Assembly: GCA_029203185.1 (NCBI GenBank) | Contig: CP119310.1 | Coordinates: 3,416,001 to 3,480,000 of the forward strand | Reading direction: 5' to 3' | From: Candidatus Chryseobacterium colombiense | Lineage (GTDB): Bacteria > Bacteroidota > Bacteroidia > Flavobacteriales > Weeksellaceae | DNA: 64,000 nt | In this document: positions 34,915-43,145 of the stretch, piece after piece | How positions within the stretch are numbered: the stretch's first letter is position 1 | How the letters are laid out: every line of letters begins with the position of its first letter | The notes under the pieces: generated by a model | What the model was told of the DNA's origin: nothing | Seen by the model: the letters and a program-made list of their open reading frames with translations, nothing else | Databases searched by the model: none | Program-made: the position numbers and the translations under genes

Positions 34915-36072
34915 CTAGAAAAGAATAGGATGTCTTTCAAACTCCTTATCCCTATCAAACAAATAACGATAAGTCGCTAATTTTCGTGTTATCGTTGTAT
35001 CCAGATTCTCCGCAATTTTTATCATCTTAGGATTGAAATCACCAATCCACTGCATTTCCGTGACTTTAAAATCTGTGTATTGTCTCAAATGTTGGGTTCC
35101 TTCCCAAATCATATATCCTTCGATTCCTTTCTTTTGCCATTCGGGAACGACACCAAAAACAATTCCTACCATTTTCTCGTTTTTCTTACGTCTTTTGATC
35201 CAAAGAAACTTAAGTTTTTCCCAGATCCCGAATTTTCCGTTTAAATATTTCAGCCATTGATTGGTATCCGGAAGATTCATCCACATTGCAATTGGCTTTT
35301 CTTTTTCATACACGAACCAGGAAATATGTTCATTAATAATAGGTTTCATGGTGTTGAACATTTTCAATGTCTTTGCTTCATCTAAACATTTTCCTTCACC
35401 ATGCGATGCCCATGCTTTGTTATAAATCTCTGTAAAATCTTTAGCGAATTTTTCTAGATTATTTTTTGTCATTGGTTTTGCAGAAATATCAGGATTCTTA
35501 CTGTATTTTGCATGCATTACAGTGAAAACTCTTGAAACTTCGGCAAAAATAGGTCTTGAAAAGCAAAGTTGTTCAAAATAAATTTTGAAACCATAGTTTT
35601 CAAAAAGCTCTTTATAATAAGGGAAATTATAATTCATGCCGAATAAAGGTTCAATATATCCTTCAATCACAAGTCCCCAGAATTTATCTCGTTCTCCAAA
35701 ATTAATGGGACCATCCATAGCTTGCATTCCTCTTTGCTGAAGCCAGTTTTTACAATGATCAAAAATAAAATTTGCAGTTTCCTGATTATTAATGCAATCA
35801 AAAAATCCCAATCCACCGGTGGGTTGGTTCTGTTCGTAGTTGTTATTAATGAAAACCGCAACTTTTCCTATTGTTTCATTGTCTTTATTTTTAAATAAAA
35901 ATCTTACACATTCTCCATTTTTAAAGAACTTATTTTTTTCAGGATTGAAAATATCTTCAATATCGATATTTCTTGGTCTTATGTAGTTTTTGTCATGTTG
36001 ATAAAATCTTGCTGGAAATTCTAAAAATTCCTTTTTCTGGGTTTTATTTTGTACTTCTTCAACAATAATCAT
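34915..36072 (-). CDS. GNAT-like protein of the YghO type
   Basis: The 385-residue cytoplasmic protein looks like a long conserved acetyltransferase-fold protein: IGKVAVFIN (about 68-76) with the following Gly-rich segment, NFGERDKFWGLVIEGY (about 124-139) and, in the second half, VFGVVPEWQKKGIEGYMIWE (about 307-326) with a Q-x-x-G acetyl-CoA-loop-like element. The enzyme activity is unproven. Homologues are often found beside folE, as here, where the two genes are divergent with 98 bases between. Confidence 0.7.
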   Translation of the reverse strand: MIIVEEVQNKTQKKEFLEFPARFYQHDKNYIRPRNIDIEDIFNPEKNKFFKNGECVRFLFKNKDNETIGKVAVFINNNYEQNQPTGGLGFFDCINNQETANFIFDHCKNWLQQRGMQAMDGPINFGERDKFWGLVIEGYIEPLFGMNYNFPYYKELFENYGFKIYFEQLCFSRPIFAEVSRVFTVMHAKYSKNPDISAKPMTKNNLEKFAKDFTEIYNKAWASHGEGKCLDEAKTLKMFNTMKPIINEHISWFVYEKEKPIAMWMNLPDTNQWLKYLNGKFGIWEKLKFLWIKRRKKNEKMVGIVFGVVPEWQKKGIEGYMIWEGTQHLRQYTDFKVTEMQWIGDFNPKMIKIAENLDTTITRKLATYRYLFDRDKEFERHPILF

Positions 36073-36145
36073 AGCCTAAAATGAGGGTGGAGATGAAAGA
36101 TAATGTTTTTCGACCAAATTAAATATGACGAACAGATTTTATCCG

Positions 36146-36153
36146 TATTTTTG
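36146..36153 (+). promoter_or_regulatory. -7 box of folE
   Basis: TATTTTTG matches TAnnTTTG and ends 17 bases before the folE start. No -33 TTTG is evident. Confidence 0.5.
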
Positions 36154-36170
36154 TGCAAATTAAATAAAAA

Positions 36171-36839
36171 ATGGTTGATTTTACTGATAACGACGATGAT
36201 ATTTTCACTGGAAAAGAACATACGCCTATAAGGAAAGATGCTTTTGATAAATCACCAGAAGAGAAGATAGAAAAAATTACGGAGCTTTTTGGAGAAATCA
36301 TGCAAACATTAGGTCTGGATATGACCGATGATTCATTGAAAGACTCCCCGAAACGTGTTGCAAAGATGTATGTGAATGAAATTTTCGGAGGACTTCTTCC
36401 TGAAAACAAGCCGGGAATTTCTACATTTTCAAACAAATACAAATACCGCCAGATGTTGGTGGAAAAAGACATTACGGTATACTCTTTCTGTGAGCATCAC
36501 TTTTTACCAATTATCGGAAGAGCACATGTTGCGTACATTTCGAATGGTGAAGTGATCGGACTTTCAAAAATCAACAGAATTGTTGATTATTACGCAAAAA
36601 GACCACAAGTTCAGGAAAGATTGACAATGCAGATTGTAGATGCTTTAAAAGAAGCGTTGGGAACAAAAGATGTCGCATGTATTATTGATGCAAAACATCT
36701 TTGCGTAAATTGCAGGGGAATTAAAGATACGGCAAGCTCTACTATTACGGCGGAATTGAGCGGTATTTTCAGAACCAATCCGATTACAAGACAGGAATTC
36801 TTACATTATGTAGGAAGCCATGCAAAATTGGATTATTAA
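36171..36839 (+). CDS. folE: GTP cyclohydrolase I
   Basis: FolE converts GTP to dihydroneopterin triphosphate, the first step of folate synthesis. The 222-residue length is typical. SFCEHHFLPIIGRAHVAYI (about 105-123) contains the zinc Cys and catalytic His residues, GLSKINRIVDYYAKRPQVQE (about 128-147) the second signature, and a further zinc Cys lies in HLCVNCRGI (about 180-188). It leads a rightward group with a DinB-like gene ten bases downstream. Confidence 0.96.
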   Translation: MVDFTDNDDDIFTGKEHTPIRKDAFDKSPEEKIEKITELFGEIMQTLGLDMTDDSLKDSPKRVAKMYVNEIFGGLLPENKPGISTFSNKYKYRQMLVEKDITVYSFCEHHFLPIIGRAHVAYISNGEVIGLSKINRIVDYYAKRPQVQERLTMQIVDALKEALGTKDVACIIDAKHLCVNCRGIKDTASSTITAELSGIFRTNPITRQEFLHYVGSHAKLDY

Positions 36840-36849
36840 TTAAAAAAAT

Positions 36850-37281
36850 ATGGACTATCAGATTCTTAAGAATATCGTAAATGATGAACTTAGTAGATTC
36901 GGAAATATTTCAGAAGAAGAATGGTCTGCTAAAATTTCTCCTGAAAAATGGTCCAGAAAAGAAATTTTAGGCCATCTTTGTGATAGTGCTTTATCAAATA
37001 TCAGAAGATTTGTAATTACTCAGTATAAAGAAAATGAGAATATTGTCTATGATCAGAATTTTTGGGTGAGGGCGCAGAATTATCAGAATGTTTCTACTTC
37101 AGATATTATTAATCTTTGGAAATTTTTAAATCTTCAGATTGTAAATGTTGTTGAAAATATCCCTGATGAAGATCTGCAAAGAACTTGTGATATGACAAAG
37201 ACAGAAACTAAGATATTCACACTGGAGTACATCATCAATGATTATATTGATCACTTACAACATCATTTAAAAGCAATTTAA
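36850..37281 (+). CDS. DinB/YfiT-like four-helix protein
   Basis: The 143-residue protein fits the DinB_2 superfamily of metal-binding four-helix bundles. WSRKEILGHLCDSALSNIRR (about 36-55) carries the first His of the metal triad, and the C-terminal DYIDHLQHHL (about 130-139) carries the others. Family members include thiol transferases; none is assured here. It follows folE by ten bases. Its stop is two bases before the ATG of the poly-cysteine leader ORF. Confidence 0.85.
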   Translation: MDYQILKNIVNDELSRFGNISEEEWSAKISPEKWSRKEILGHLCDSALSNIRRFVITQYKENENIVYDQNFWVRAQNYQNVSTSDIINLWKFLNLQIVNVVENIPDEDLQRTCDMTKTETKIFTLEYIINDYIDHLQHHLKAI

Positions 37282-37283
37282 TA

Positions 37284-37361
37284 ATGATAAAATTTAAAAA
37301 GGTTTCAGATAAGATTTTTGTAACAACCATTATTTGTTGTTGCTGTAAATGCTATTGTTAA
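37284..37361 (+). CDS. Poly-cysteine leader peptide upstream of cysS
   Basis: A 25-codon ORF starts two bases after the DinB-like gene and reads MIKFKKVSDKIF then VTTIICCCCKCYC, so six of its last eight residues are cysteine (codons 37335-37358). Such a peptide has no obvious structural role, and it lies directly upstream of the cysteinyl-tRNA synthetase gene. A ribosome translating it would stall when charged tRNA-Cys is short. Its stop codon TAA (37359-37361) lies within the 5' arm of a hairpin. I infer an attenuator leader. A short metal-binding peptide is the main alternative. Confidence 0.7.
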   Translation: MIKFKKVSDKIFVTTIICCCCKCYC

Positions 37362-37423
37362 AAGACCATGTTCTTTTAATTATTAAACTTTAAACTAAAT
37401 TTATAAATCATTAAATCTTTTAA
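37322..37423 (+). promoter_or_regulatory. Candidate cysS attenuator hairpins
   Basis: Hairpin 1 pairs AACAAC (37322-37327) with GTTGTT (37336-37341) across the first Cys codons. Hairpin 2 pairs TTAAAAGA (37358-37365) with TCTTTTAA (37372-37379). The same TCTTTTAA occurs again at 37416-37423, nine bases before the cysS start, so the 5' arm has two alternative partners. A ribosome stalled near the end of the peptide would mask that arm. The T-run after hairpin 2 is weak, so translational control may be more likely than termination. Confidence 0.5.
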
Positions 37424-37432
37424 TTTAAATCA

Positions 37433-38899
37433 ATGCAATTAAAAATATACAACTCGCTTACTGGCGAAAAAGAAATATTTAAACCCATTTTAGAAGGAAA
37501 TGTTGGGATGTACGTCTGTGGACCTACTGTGTACAGCAATGTTCATTTAGGAAACGTAAGAACTTTTCTTTCCTTCGATTTTATATACAGGAGCTTGATG
37601 CATCTGGGTTACAAAGTAAGATATGTAAGAAATATCACTGATGCAGGTCACCTTACCGATGACGGAGATGTCAATAACGATCGATTCGTTAAGCAAACCC
37701 GCCTTGAAAAATTGGAACCGATGGAAATCGTACAAAAATACACAGTAGATTTTCATAAAGTCTTAGATCTGTTCAATTTATTGCCACCGAATATTGAACC
37801 GACTGCAACCGGTCATATCGTTGAACAAATTGAATTAACCCAAAAATTAATTGAAAGAGGATTTGCCTACGAAAGCAATGGTTCTGTGTATTTCGACGTA
37901 TTAGAATATAACAGAAGAGGGTTGAACTACGGTGAACTTTCAAAAAGAAATATTGAAGAACTTTTCGCCAATACCCGTGACTTAGACGGTCAGGGAGAAA
38001 AGAAAAATCCACAGGATTTTGCGCTTTGGAAAAAAGCTTCGCCGGCGCACATTATGAGATGGAATTCGCCTTGGGGAGAAGGTTTCCCGGGATGGCATCT
38101 TGAATGTACGGCGATGAGCACAAAATATTTAGGAGAAACTTTCGATATCCACGGAGGAGGAATGGATTTAAAATTCCCTCACCACGAATGTGAAATTGCT
38201 CAGGGAAAAGCTTGCAATGACACTGCTCCTGTAAATTACTGGATGCATGCCAATATGCTGACAATGAATTCTCAGCGTATGAGCAAGTCAACAGGAAATT
38301 ATATTTTGCCGATGCAATTAGTTACCGGTGAAAATGATTTCTTTGAAAAGCCTTTTCATCCGTCGATTGTCCGTTTTTGCTTTCTGCAGGCTCATTACAG
38401 AAGTGTTTTGGATATTTCTAATGATGCAATGCTGGCCAGTGAAAAAGGCTTTATCAGATTAATGGAAGCCATTAAAGTGTTGAACTCAATCGCTCCGAAT
38501 GATGAGAAACAATCCGGTTTCAGTTTTGAAGAATGGAAGAATAAGGCATATGATGCTTTAACGGATGATTTCAATTCACCTGTTCTCATTGCTCACTTAT
38601 TTGAAGCAGTAAAGTATATTTTCGCTTTAAATGATGCTAAAGAAACTATTTCAACTAAAGATTTAGAGGAGTTGAAATCAACTTTAAATGCTCTTGTTTT
38701 TGATGTTTTAGGACTACAGGCTATTGAAGAGAATAATAATGAGAAGCTTGATCAGACTTTACAGGTTTTAATTGAACTAAGAAATCAGGCAAGGAAATCT
38801 AAAAACTTCGAACTTTCAGACCAGATCAGAGATAGATTGCTTGCTGAAGGAATTGAACTGAAGGACGGAAGGGACGGAACTTCCTATGTTCTGAATTAA
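37433..38899 (+). CDS. cysS: Cysteinyl-tRNA synthetase
   Basis: CysS charges tRNA-Cys. The 488-residue class I enzyme has CGPTVYSNVHLGNVRTF (about 29-45), with zinc-ligand Cys29 and the HLGN form of the HIGH motif, and the KMSKS-type loop RMSKST near residue 283. The zinc site continues with Cys in GWHLECTAMS (about 221-230) and HHECE (about 247-251). It is full length with the C-terminal anticodon region. The 71-base gap before it holds the leader structures described separately. Confidence 0.97.
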   Translation: MQLKIYNSLTGEKEIFKPILEGNVGMYVCGPTVYSNVHLGNVRTFLSFDFIYRSLMHLGYKVRYVRNITDAGHLTDDGDVNNDRFVKQTRLEKLEPMEIVQKYTVDFHKVLDLFNLLPPNIEPTATGHIVEQIELTQKLIERGFAYESNGSVYFDVLEYNRRGLNYGELSKRNIEELFANTRDLDGQGEKKNPQDFALWKKASPAHIMRWNSPWGEGFPGWHLECTAMSTKYLGETFDIHGGGMDLKFPHHECEIAQGKACNDTAPVNYWMHANMLTMNSQRMSKSTGNYILPMQLVTGENDFFEKPFHPSIVRFCFLQAHYRSVLDISNDAMLASEKGFIRLMEAIKVLNSIAPNDEKQSGFSFEEWKNKAYDALTDDFNSPVLIAHLFEAVKYIFALNDAKETISTKDLEELKSTLNALVFDVLGLQAIEENNNEKLDQTLQVLIELRNQARKSKNFELSDQIRDRLLAEGIELKDGRDGTSYVLN

Positions 38900-38923
38900 T
38901 ATTTTAAAAATAGAATATATCAT

Positions 38924-38951
38924 AACTCTCACAATTTTGTGGGAGTTTTTT
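38924..38951 (+). terminator. Rho-independent terminator of cysS
   Basis: AACTCTCACAA pairs with TTGTGGGAGTT (one wobble) around a two-base loop, followed by a run of T. Confidence 0.85.
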
Positions 38952-38954
38952 TAT

Positions 38955-38981
38955 TGTCATTCTTCATTCGTCAGAATGACA
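38955..38981 (+). repeat. Hairpin related to the dispersed repeat (copy C)
   Basis: TGTCATTCT and AGAATGACA are exact inverted arms around nine bases. The arm equals the left end of copy A at 18726, but the centre differs. It lies just after the cysS terminator. It may be a decayed or variant copy. Confidence 0.5.
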
Positions 38982-39062
38982 GTTAGATAATTTTTTTTAA
39001 TGCAATCTATAAATTATGTAACTTAGTCATACTAAAATGATTAAAAACAAAATTTATATACT

Positions 39063-40229
39063 ATGAAAAAACATCTATTCCCTTTATTTTTATTAATGAT
39101 AGGTGCTAATGCCTCTGCCCAACAAGATTTTTTTGCACTTGTCGGAAAAGATTCGCCCAATATTGTTTTCAATGATTTTCGTGCAATTGATGCAGCAAAC
39201 GGAATTTCAGGAGAACAAATATTTACAGAAACTTCTACTGCTAAGGTATTTTCACAAGGAAGAAATGGAGTAGTTACGGAAGATAAAAATACGTATAATA
39301 GTTCCCAGACAGCTTCAATTGCAACATTAGCATACGATGCTCTCAACAACAATTTGATATATATGCCTATGTTTTCTTCTAATATTTACGTTTTAAATGC
39401 TAAAACAAAAGAAATTACATTGGTGGAAAATAATGTGGCAAGAGTAACTTCCTGCGATATCAATTCTCATATTACGAGAATGACAGCTGGATATGACGGA
39501 AATATCTATGCAATCAATAATTCCGGAACTCAGTTTTTGCAAATTAGCAGAAAAGGAAATCAATATACAGTTAATGATCTGGGAATCATTAAAGATGATA
39601 TTTCCAATGGTAAGAATTCGTTTACCATGTTGGAAACCGGATTTGGAGGAGATATGATTGCAGATGCAGAAAACAATTTTTATGTTTTTTCTGCTGCAGG
39701 AAATGTCTTCAAAGTTTCTACTAAAGAACTGAAAGCAACATTTGTAGGCAAAATTTCGGGAATTCCGGAAAATTATTCAGTAAATGGTGCTGCTGTCAAT
39801 TCTCAGGGAAGAGTGGTTATTGCAAGTGCAAAAGGAGCTGCTCTTTACGAAGTTGATCTGAAAAATTTGCAGGCAAAACAAATTGCAGGAGAACAGAATC
39901 TGCATATTTATGATCTTGCAAGTAAATATTTTGCTAATGACAGAAATGCTTTAGCTAATTTATCGGCAAATCTTGATATTTATCCAACCCGTGTTGAAGA
40001 GCAGTATATTACAGTAAACGTTAATGATAAATCGGTAAAAGGAATACTCACAATGACTGTTTTTGATTTGTCAGGAAAGTCTGTGATGAAGCAAAAACTA
40101 ACAGTAAAAGATGGCTCTTTAAATCAGCAGGTTTATCTTAAAAATCTGGTAAGTGGAGCTTATCTTGTAAATATTATCAATGAATCAGGAAAAGTATTAT
40201 TGAATAAGAAAATTTTAGTTACAGAATAA
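39063..40229 (+). CDS. Secreted protein with type IX (type A) sorting domain
   Basis: The 388-residue product has a signal peptide cut after NASAQ (residue 20). The middle part shows repeated four-strand units (NNLIYMPMFSSNIYVLNAKT, YDGNIYAINNSGTQFLQIS) that suggest a beta-propeller. The last 75 residues (about 310-388) form a T9SS type A sorting domain, with LTMTVFDLSGKSVMKQKL, LVSGAYLVNI and the KKILV end. The protein should therefore be exported across the outer membrane by the type IX system and attached to the surface. Ligand or activity unknown. Confidence 0.85.
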   Translation: MKKHLFPLFLLMIGANASAQQDFFALVGKDSPNIVFNDFRAIDAANGISGEQIFTETSTAKVFSQGRNGVVTEDKNTYNSSQTASIATLAYDALNNNLIYMPMFSSNIYVLNAKTKEITLVENNVARVTSCDINSHITRMTAGYDGNIYAINNSGTQFLQISRKGNQYTVNDLGIIKDDISNGKNSFTMLETGFGGDMIADAENNFYVFSAAGNVFKVSTKELKATFVGKISGIPENYSVNGAAVNSQGRVVIASAKGAALYEVDLKNLQAKQIAGEQNLHIYDLASKYFANDRNALANLSANLDIYPTRVEEQYITVNVNDKSVKGILTMTVFDLSGKSVMKQKLTVKDGSLNQQVYLKNLVSGAYLVNIINESGKVLLNKKILVTE

Positions 40230-40250
40230 TCTTTAACTTTGCTACTACTT

Positions 40251-40285
40251 AAAAACCTTTTCAAGCATTTTGAGAAGGTTTTTTT
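40251..40285 (+). terminator. Rho-independent terminator after the T9SS cargo gene
   Basis: AAAAACCTTTTCAA is mirrored by TTGAGAAGGTTTTT (one wobble) around GCATT, followed by further T. Confidence 0.8.
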
Positions 40286-40353
40286 AATGAATATTTGATA
40301 TTCAATAAATTTTATTTTTAGAGATTATAATGTACTTTTATAAAAAAATGTAA

Positions 40354-43005
40354 ATGAAGCTATACTTTAATGTAGGTTACAGCACAAAAGGTGGAGAAAA
40401 ATTGCAGGTAGTGATTAATGAAACCGGGGCTGTATCTCAGACTCATACTATGTTTTATACAGAAAATGATTTGTGGAAATGCGAAGTAGATTATTTTTCC
40501 AAATCAGTTTCTTATCAATATCAGCTTGTAGACGAGCGAGGCAATCTTCTGAGAACAGAATTCGTTCAGCATCGTCTTAATTTTCCCCACAACTATAAAG
40601 AATTTATAATTTTTGATGAGTGGAATAATAAAAACTTTCCTGAAAACTATCTGAATAATAAGATTCTTTACAATAAACTCAATCAGTTTTCTCCGGAGAA
40701 ACTTTCGGTTTTAAAAAAACATACCCATTTATTCAGAATAGAAGCACCGATTTATAATCCGGACTGGAAGATCGTATTGTTCGGAAGCACGGCTTCATTA
40801 GGAAATTGGGACTATGAGAAAGTGATTCACTTATCCCAGACAGACTATGGAATCTGGGAAGCTTCCGTTGAAATTCCTGAAAATGAATATATACAGTTTA
40901 AATATTGCATATACGATGTAAAAGAGGAAAGAGTAATTGATGTGGAAACAGGAGAAAACAGATTTACTGTTCCTAATCAGACTCAGGAAATTCTTCAGAT
41001 TGTTTCGAATCACTACTTTAAGTTCAAGGCCTATCAGATGTATCATGATGCAGGAGTTGCGGTTCCGGTATTTTCATTGAGAACAGAAGATGGTTTCGGA
41101 GTGGGCGAATTTTACGATATTAAAAAATTGGCGGACTGGGCTAAAGAAACCCATTTGGGAATCATCCAGATTTTGCCTATTAATGATACAACAGCCAATT
41201 ATTCTTGGACGGATTCTTATCCTTATGCAGCTGTTTCTGTATACGCTTTGCATCCACAATATATTTCTTTAGAAAATCTCGATTTCGAATTACCTAAAGA
41301 TTTAGTAGAAGAATATCAGGCTGAAAAAGAATTTTTAAATTCATTAGAATTAATTGATTATGAAAAAATGATTTCCGCAAAATGGAAATATTTGAAAGTT
41401 ATATTCAATGAAGATAAAGATAACATCTATAAAGATAAAGGTTTTAAGAAATTCATTAAGAACAATGAAAGCTGGCTTCTTCCGTACTCGGCATTTTGTG
41501 TACTGAGAGACAAATACAAAACACCGAATTTCAATGATTGGAAGACGCATAAAAAATATATTGCCGGAAAGATAACGCCATTTTTCAGTGCAAAAAGTAA
41601 AGATTATGACACTTCGATGCTTCATGCATGGGTACAATATCAGCTTCATAAACAGTTGAAAGATGCAATCGATTATACCCATAGTTTAGGAATTTCGGTA
41701 AAAGGAGATCTGCCGATCGGAATTTATCGGTACTCTGTGGAAGCTTGGACGGAGCCAGAACTTTTCGGAATGGATTTCCAGGCCGGAGCACCACCTGATC
41801 AGTTTACAGCATTGGGACAAAACTGGGAGTTTCCGACGTATAACTGGGAAGCTATGAAAGCAGACAATTATACCTGGTGGAAAAACCGATTCAAAGCACT
41901 GGAGCAGTATTTTGATGCCATGAGAATTGATCATATTCTTGGTTTTTTCAGAATCTGGAGGATGCCGGTTTCTGCTACACAAGGAATCCTGGGATATTTT
42001 TATCCAGCGGTTCCGGTTACAACAGAAGAATTTAAAGCACGGGGAATTTCCTTTAATTTTGATCGATATTGTAAACCATTTATTAATGATCAGATCCTTT
42101 GGGATTATTTTGGTGAAAACAGCGGCAAAGCACTCGAATTTATCACTAATAACCATGATGGAACTTATTCATTTAAAGAAGAATTTGATACGCAGAGAAA
42201 ATTAACAGATTTCTTTAAGAAAAATTCTCGAGGACCGATTGAAGAGCAGTTGATTTCCCTTTGCGCTAATGTGTTATTTTTAGAGGAGGAAAGAAATGGC
42301 GAAAAAGTATATCATCCAAGATTCAACGTATATGGAACAGATTCGTATAAATATTTAACTGAGGGTGAGAAGCAGTCTATTTACGATCTATATCATGATT
42401 ATTTTTTCAGGAGGCAAGATCATCTCTGGTACGAGAAAGCAATGGAAAAACTTCCAATGATTCTGAACGCCACTAAAATGCTGATCTGCGGAGAAGATTT
42501 AGGATTGGTTCCTGCCTGTGTTCCTGTTGTAATGGATGAACTGGGGATTATTGCTCTGAAAATTCAACGTATGCCTTCGGAAAACATTCCTTTTTATAAT
42601 CCTCAACATGCCAATTATCTGAATGTGGTTACTGCTTCTTCGCATGATAGTTCTACATTAAGACAATGGTGGAAAGAAGATCCTGCTTTAATTCAGAAAT
42701 ACTTCAACCAACAATTGATTCAGTACGGAAAAGCGCCTGAAGAATTAAATCCCAATTTAGCTGAGATCATTATGAAGCAGCATCTTTATAATGATGCGAT
42801 ACTGGCTATTTTCCCTATTCAGGAGTTTCTGGCAACAGATCCTGAGCTTACTAATCCTCATATGGATAATGAAAGAATCAATAATCCTGCAGTATTTCCT
42901 CATTACTGGCGTTATAGAATGCATTTGAATCTTGAAGATTTAAAACAGAAAAAATCCTTTAACCAAAAAATTGCCAATTGGGTAATAGATAGTGGGCGAT
43001 CATAA
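40354..43005 (+). CDS. malQ: 4-alpha-glucanotransferase with N-terminal CBM20 domains (DPE2-like)
   Basis: GH77 enzymes transfer alpha-1,4-glucan segments. The 883-residue protein is much longer than bacterial MalQ (about 500-700) because two CBM20 starch-binding domains lie at the N-terminus (about 1-105 and 125-225; LFGSTASLGNWDYEKVIHLS is the second). The catalytic residues are Asp526 in RIDHILG, Glu714 in CGEDLG and Asp765 in SSHDSST. The build matches plant DPE2. It has no signal peptide, so it acts on cytoplasmic glycogen or maltodextrin. It is monocistronic with its own terminator. Confidence 0.93.
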   Translation: MKLYFNVGYSTKGGEKLQVVINETGAVSQTHTMFYTENDLWKCEVDYFSKSVSYQYQLVDERGNLLRTEFVQHRLNFPHNYKEFIIFDEWNNKNFPENYLNNKILYNKLNQFSPEKLSVLKKHTHLFRIEAPIYNPDWKIVLFGSTASLGNWDYEKVIHLSQTDYGIWEASVEIPENEYIQFKYCIYDVKEERVIDVETGENRFTVPNQTQEILQIVSNHYFKFKAYQMYHDAGVAVPVFSLRTEDGFGVGEFYDIKKLADWAKETHLGIIQILPINDTTANYSWTDSYPYAAVSVYALHPQYISLENLDFELPKDLVEEYQAEKEFLNSLELIDYEKMISAKWKYLKVIFNEDKDNIYKDKGFKKFIKNNESWLLPYSAFCVLRDKYKTPNFNDWKTHKKYIAGKITPFFSAKSKDYDTSMLHAWVQYQLHKQLKDAIDYTHSLGISVKGDLPIGIYRYSVEAWTEPELFGMDFQAGAPPDQFTALGQNWEFPTYNWEAMKADNYTWWKNRFKALEQYFDAMRIDHILGFFRIWRMPVSATQGILGYFYPAVPVTTEEFKARGISFNFDRYCKPFINDQILWDYFGENSGKALEFITNNHDGTYSFKEEFDTQRKLTDFFKKNSRGPIEEQLISLCANVLFLEEERNGEKVYHPRFNVYGTDSYKYLTEGEKQSIYDLYHDYFFRRQDHLWYEKAMEKLPMILNATKMLICGEDLGLVPACVPVVMDELGIIALKIQRMPSENIPFYNPQHANYLNVVTASSHDSSTLRQWWKEDPALIQKYFNQQLIQYGKAPEELNPNLAEIIMKQHLYNDAILAIFPIQEFLATDPELTNPHMDNERINNPAVFPHYWRYRMHLNLEDLKQKKSFNQKIANWVIDSGRS

Positions 43006-43042
43006 ATTTAACATTTGATTATCAATTAGTTAATACTAAATT

Positions 43043-43078
43043 AAAAGAAGTTTTATCAAAAGATTTAACTTCTTTTTT
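43043..43078 (+). terminator. Rho-independent terminator of malQ
   Basis: AAAAGAAGTT (43043-43052) pairs with AACTTCTTTT (43067-43076), followed by TT. The stem is AT-rich and its loop is 14 bases. Confidence 0.6.
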
Positions 43079-43145
43079 GTATTCATATCCAAAAGATAGA
43101 ATAAAGATATTCTGCTATATTATAACCAATTAACAACTATTTGAA

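Noticed and set aside
36124..36162. A 12-codon ORF before folE, considered as a leader peptide
   Set aside because: The folE -7 box lies inside it, so the ORF is not transcribed in full.
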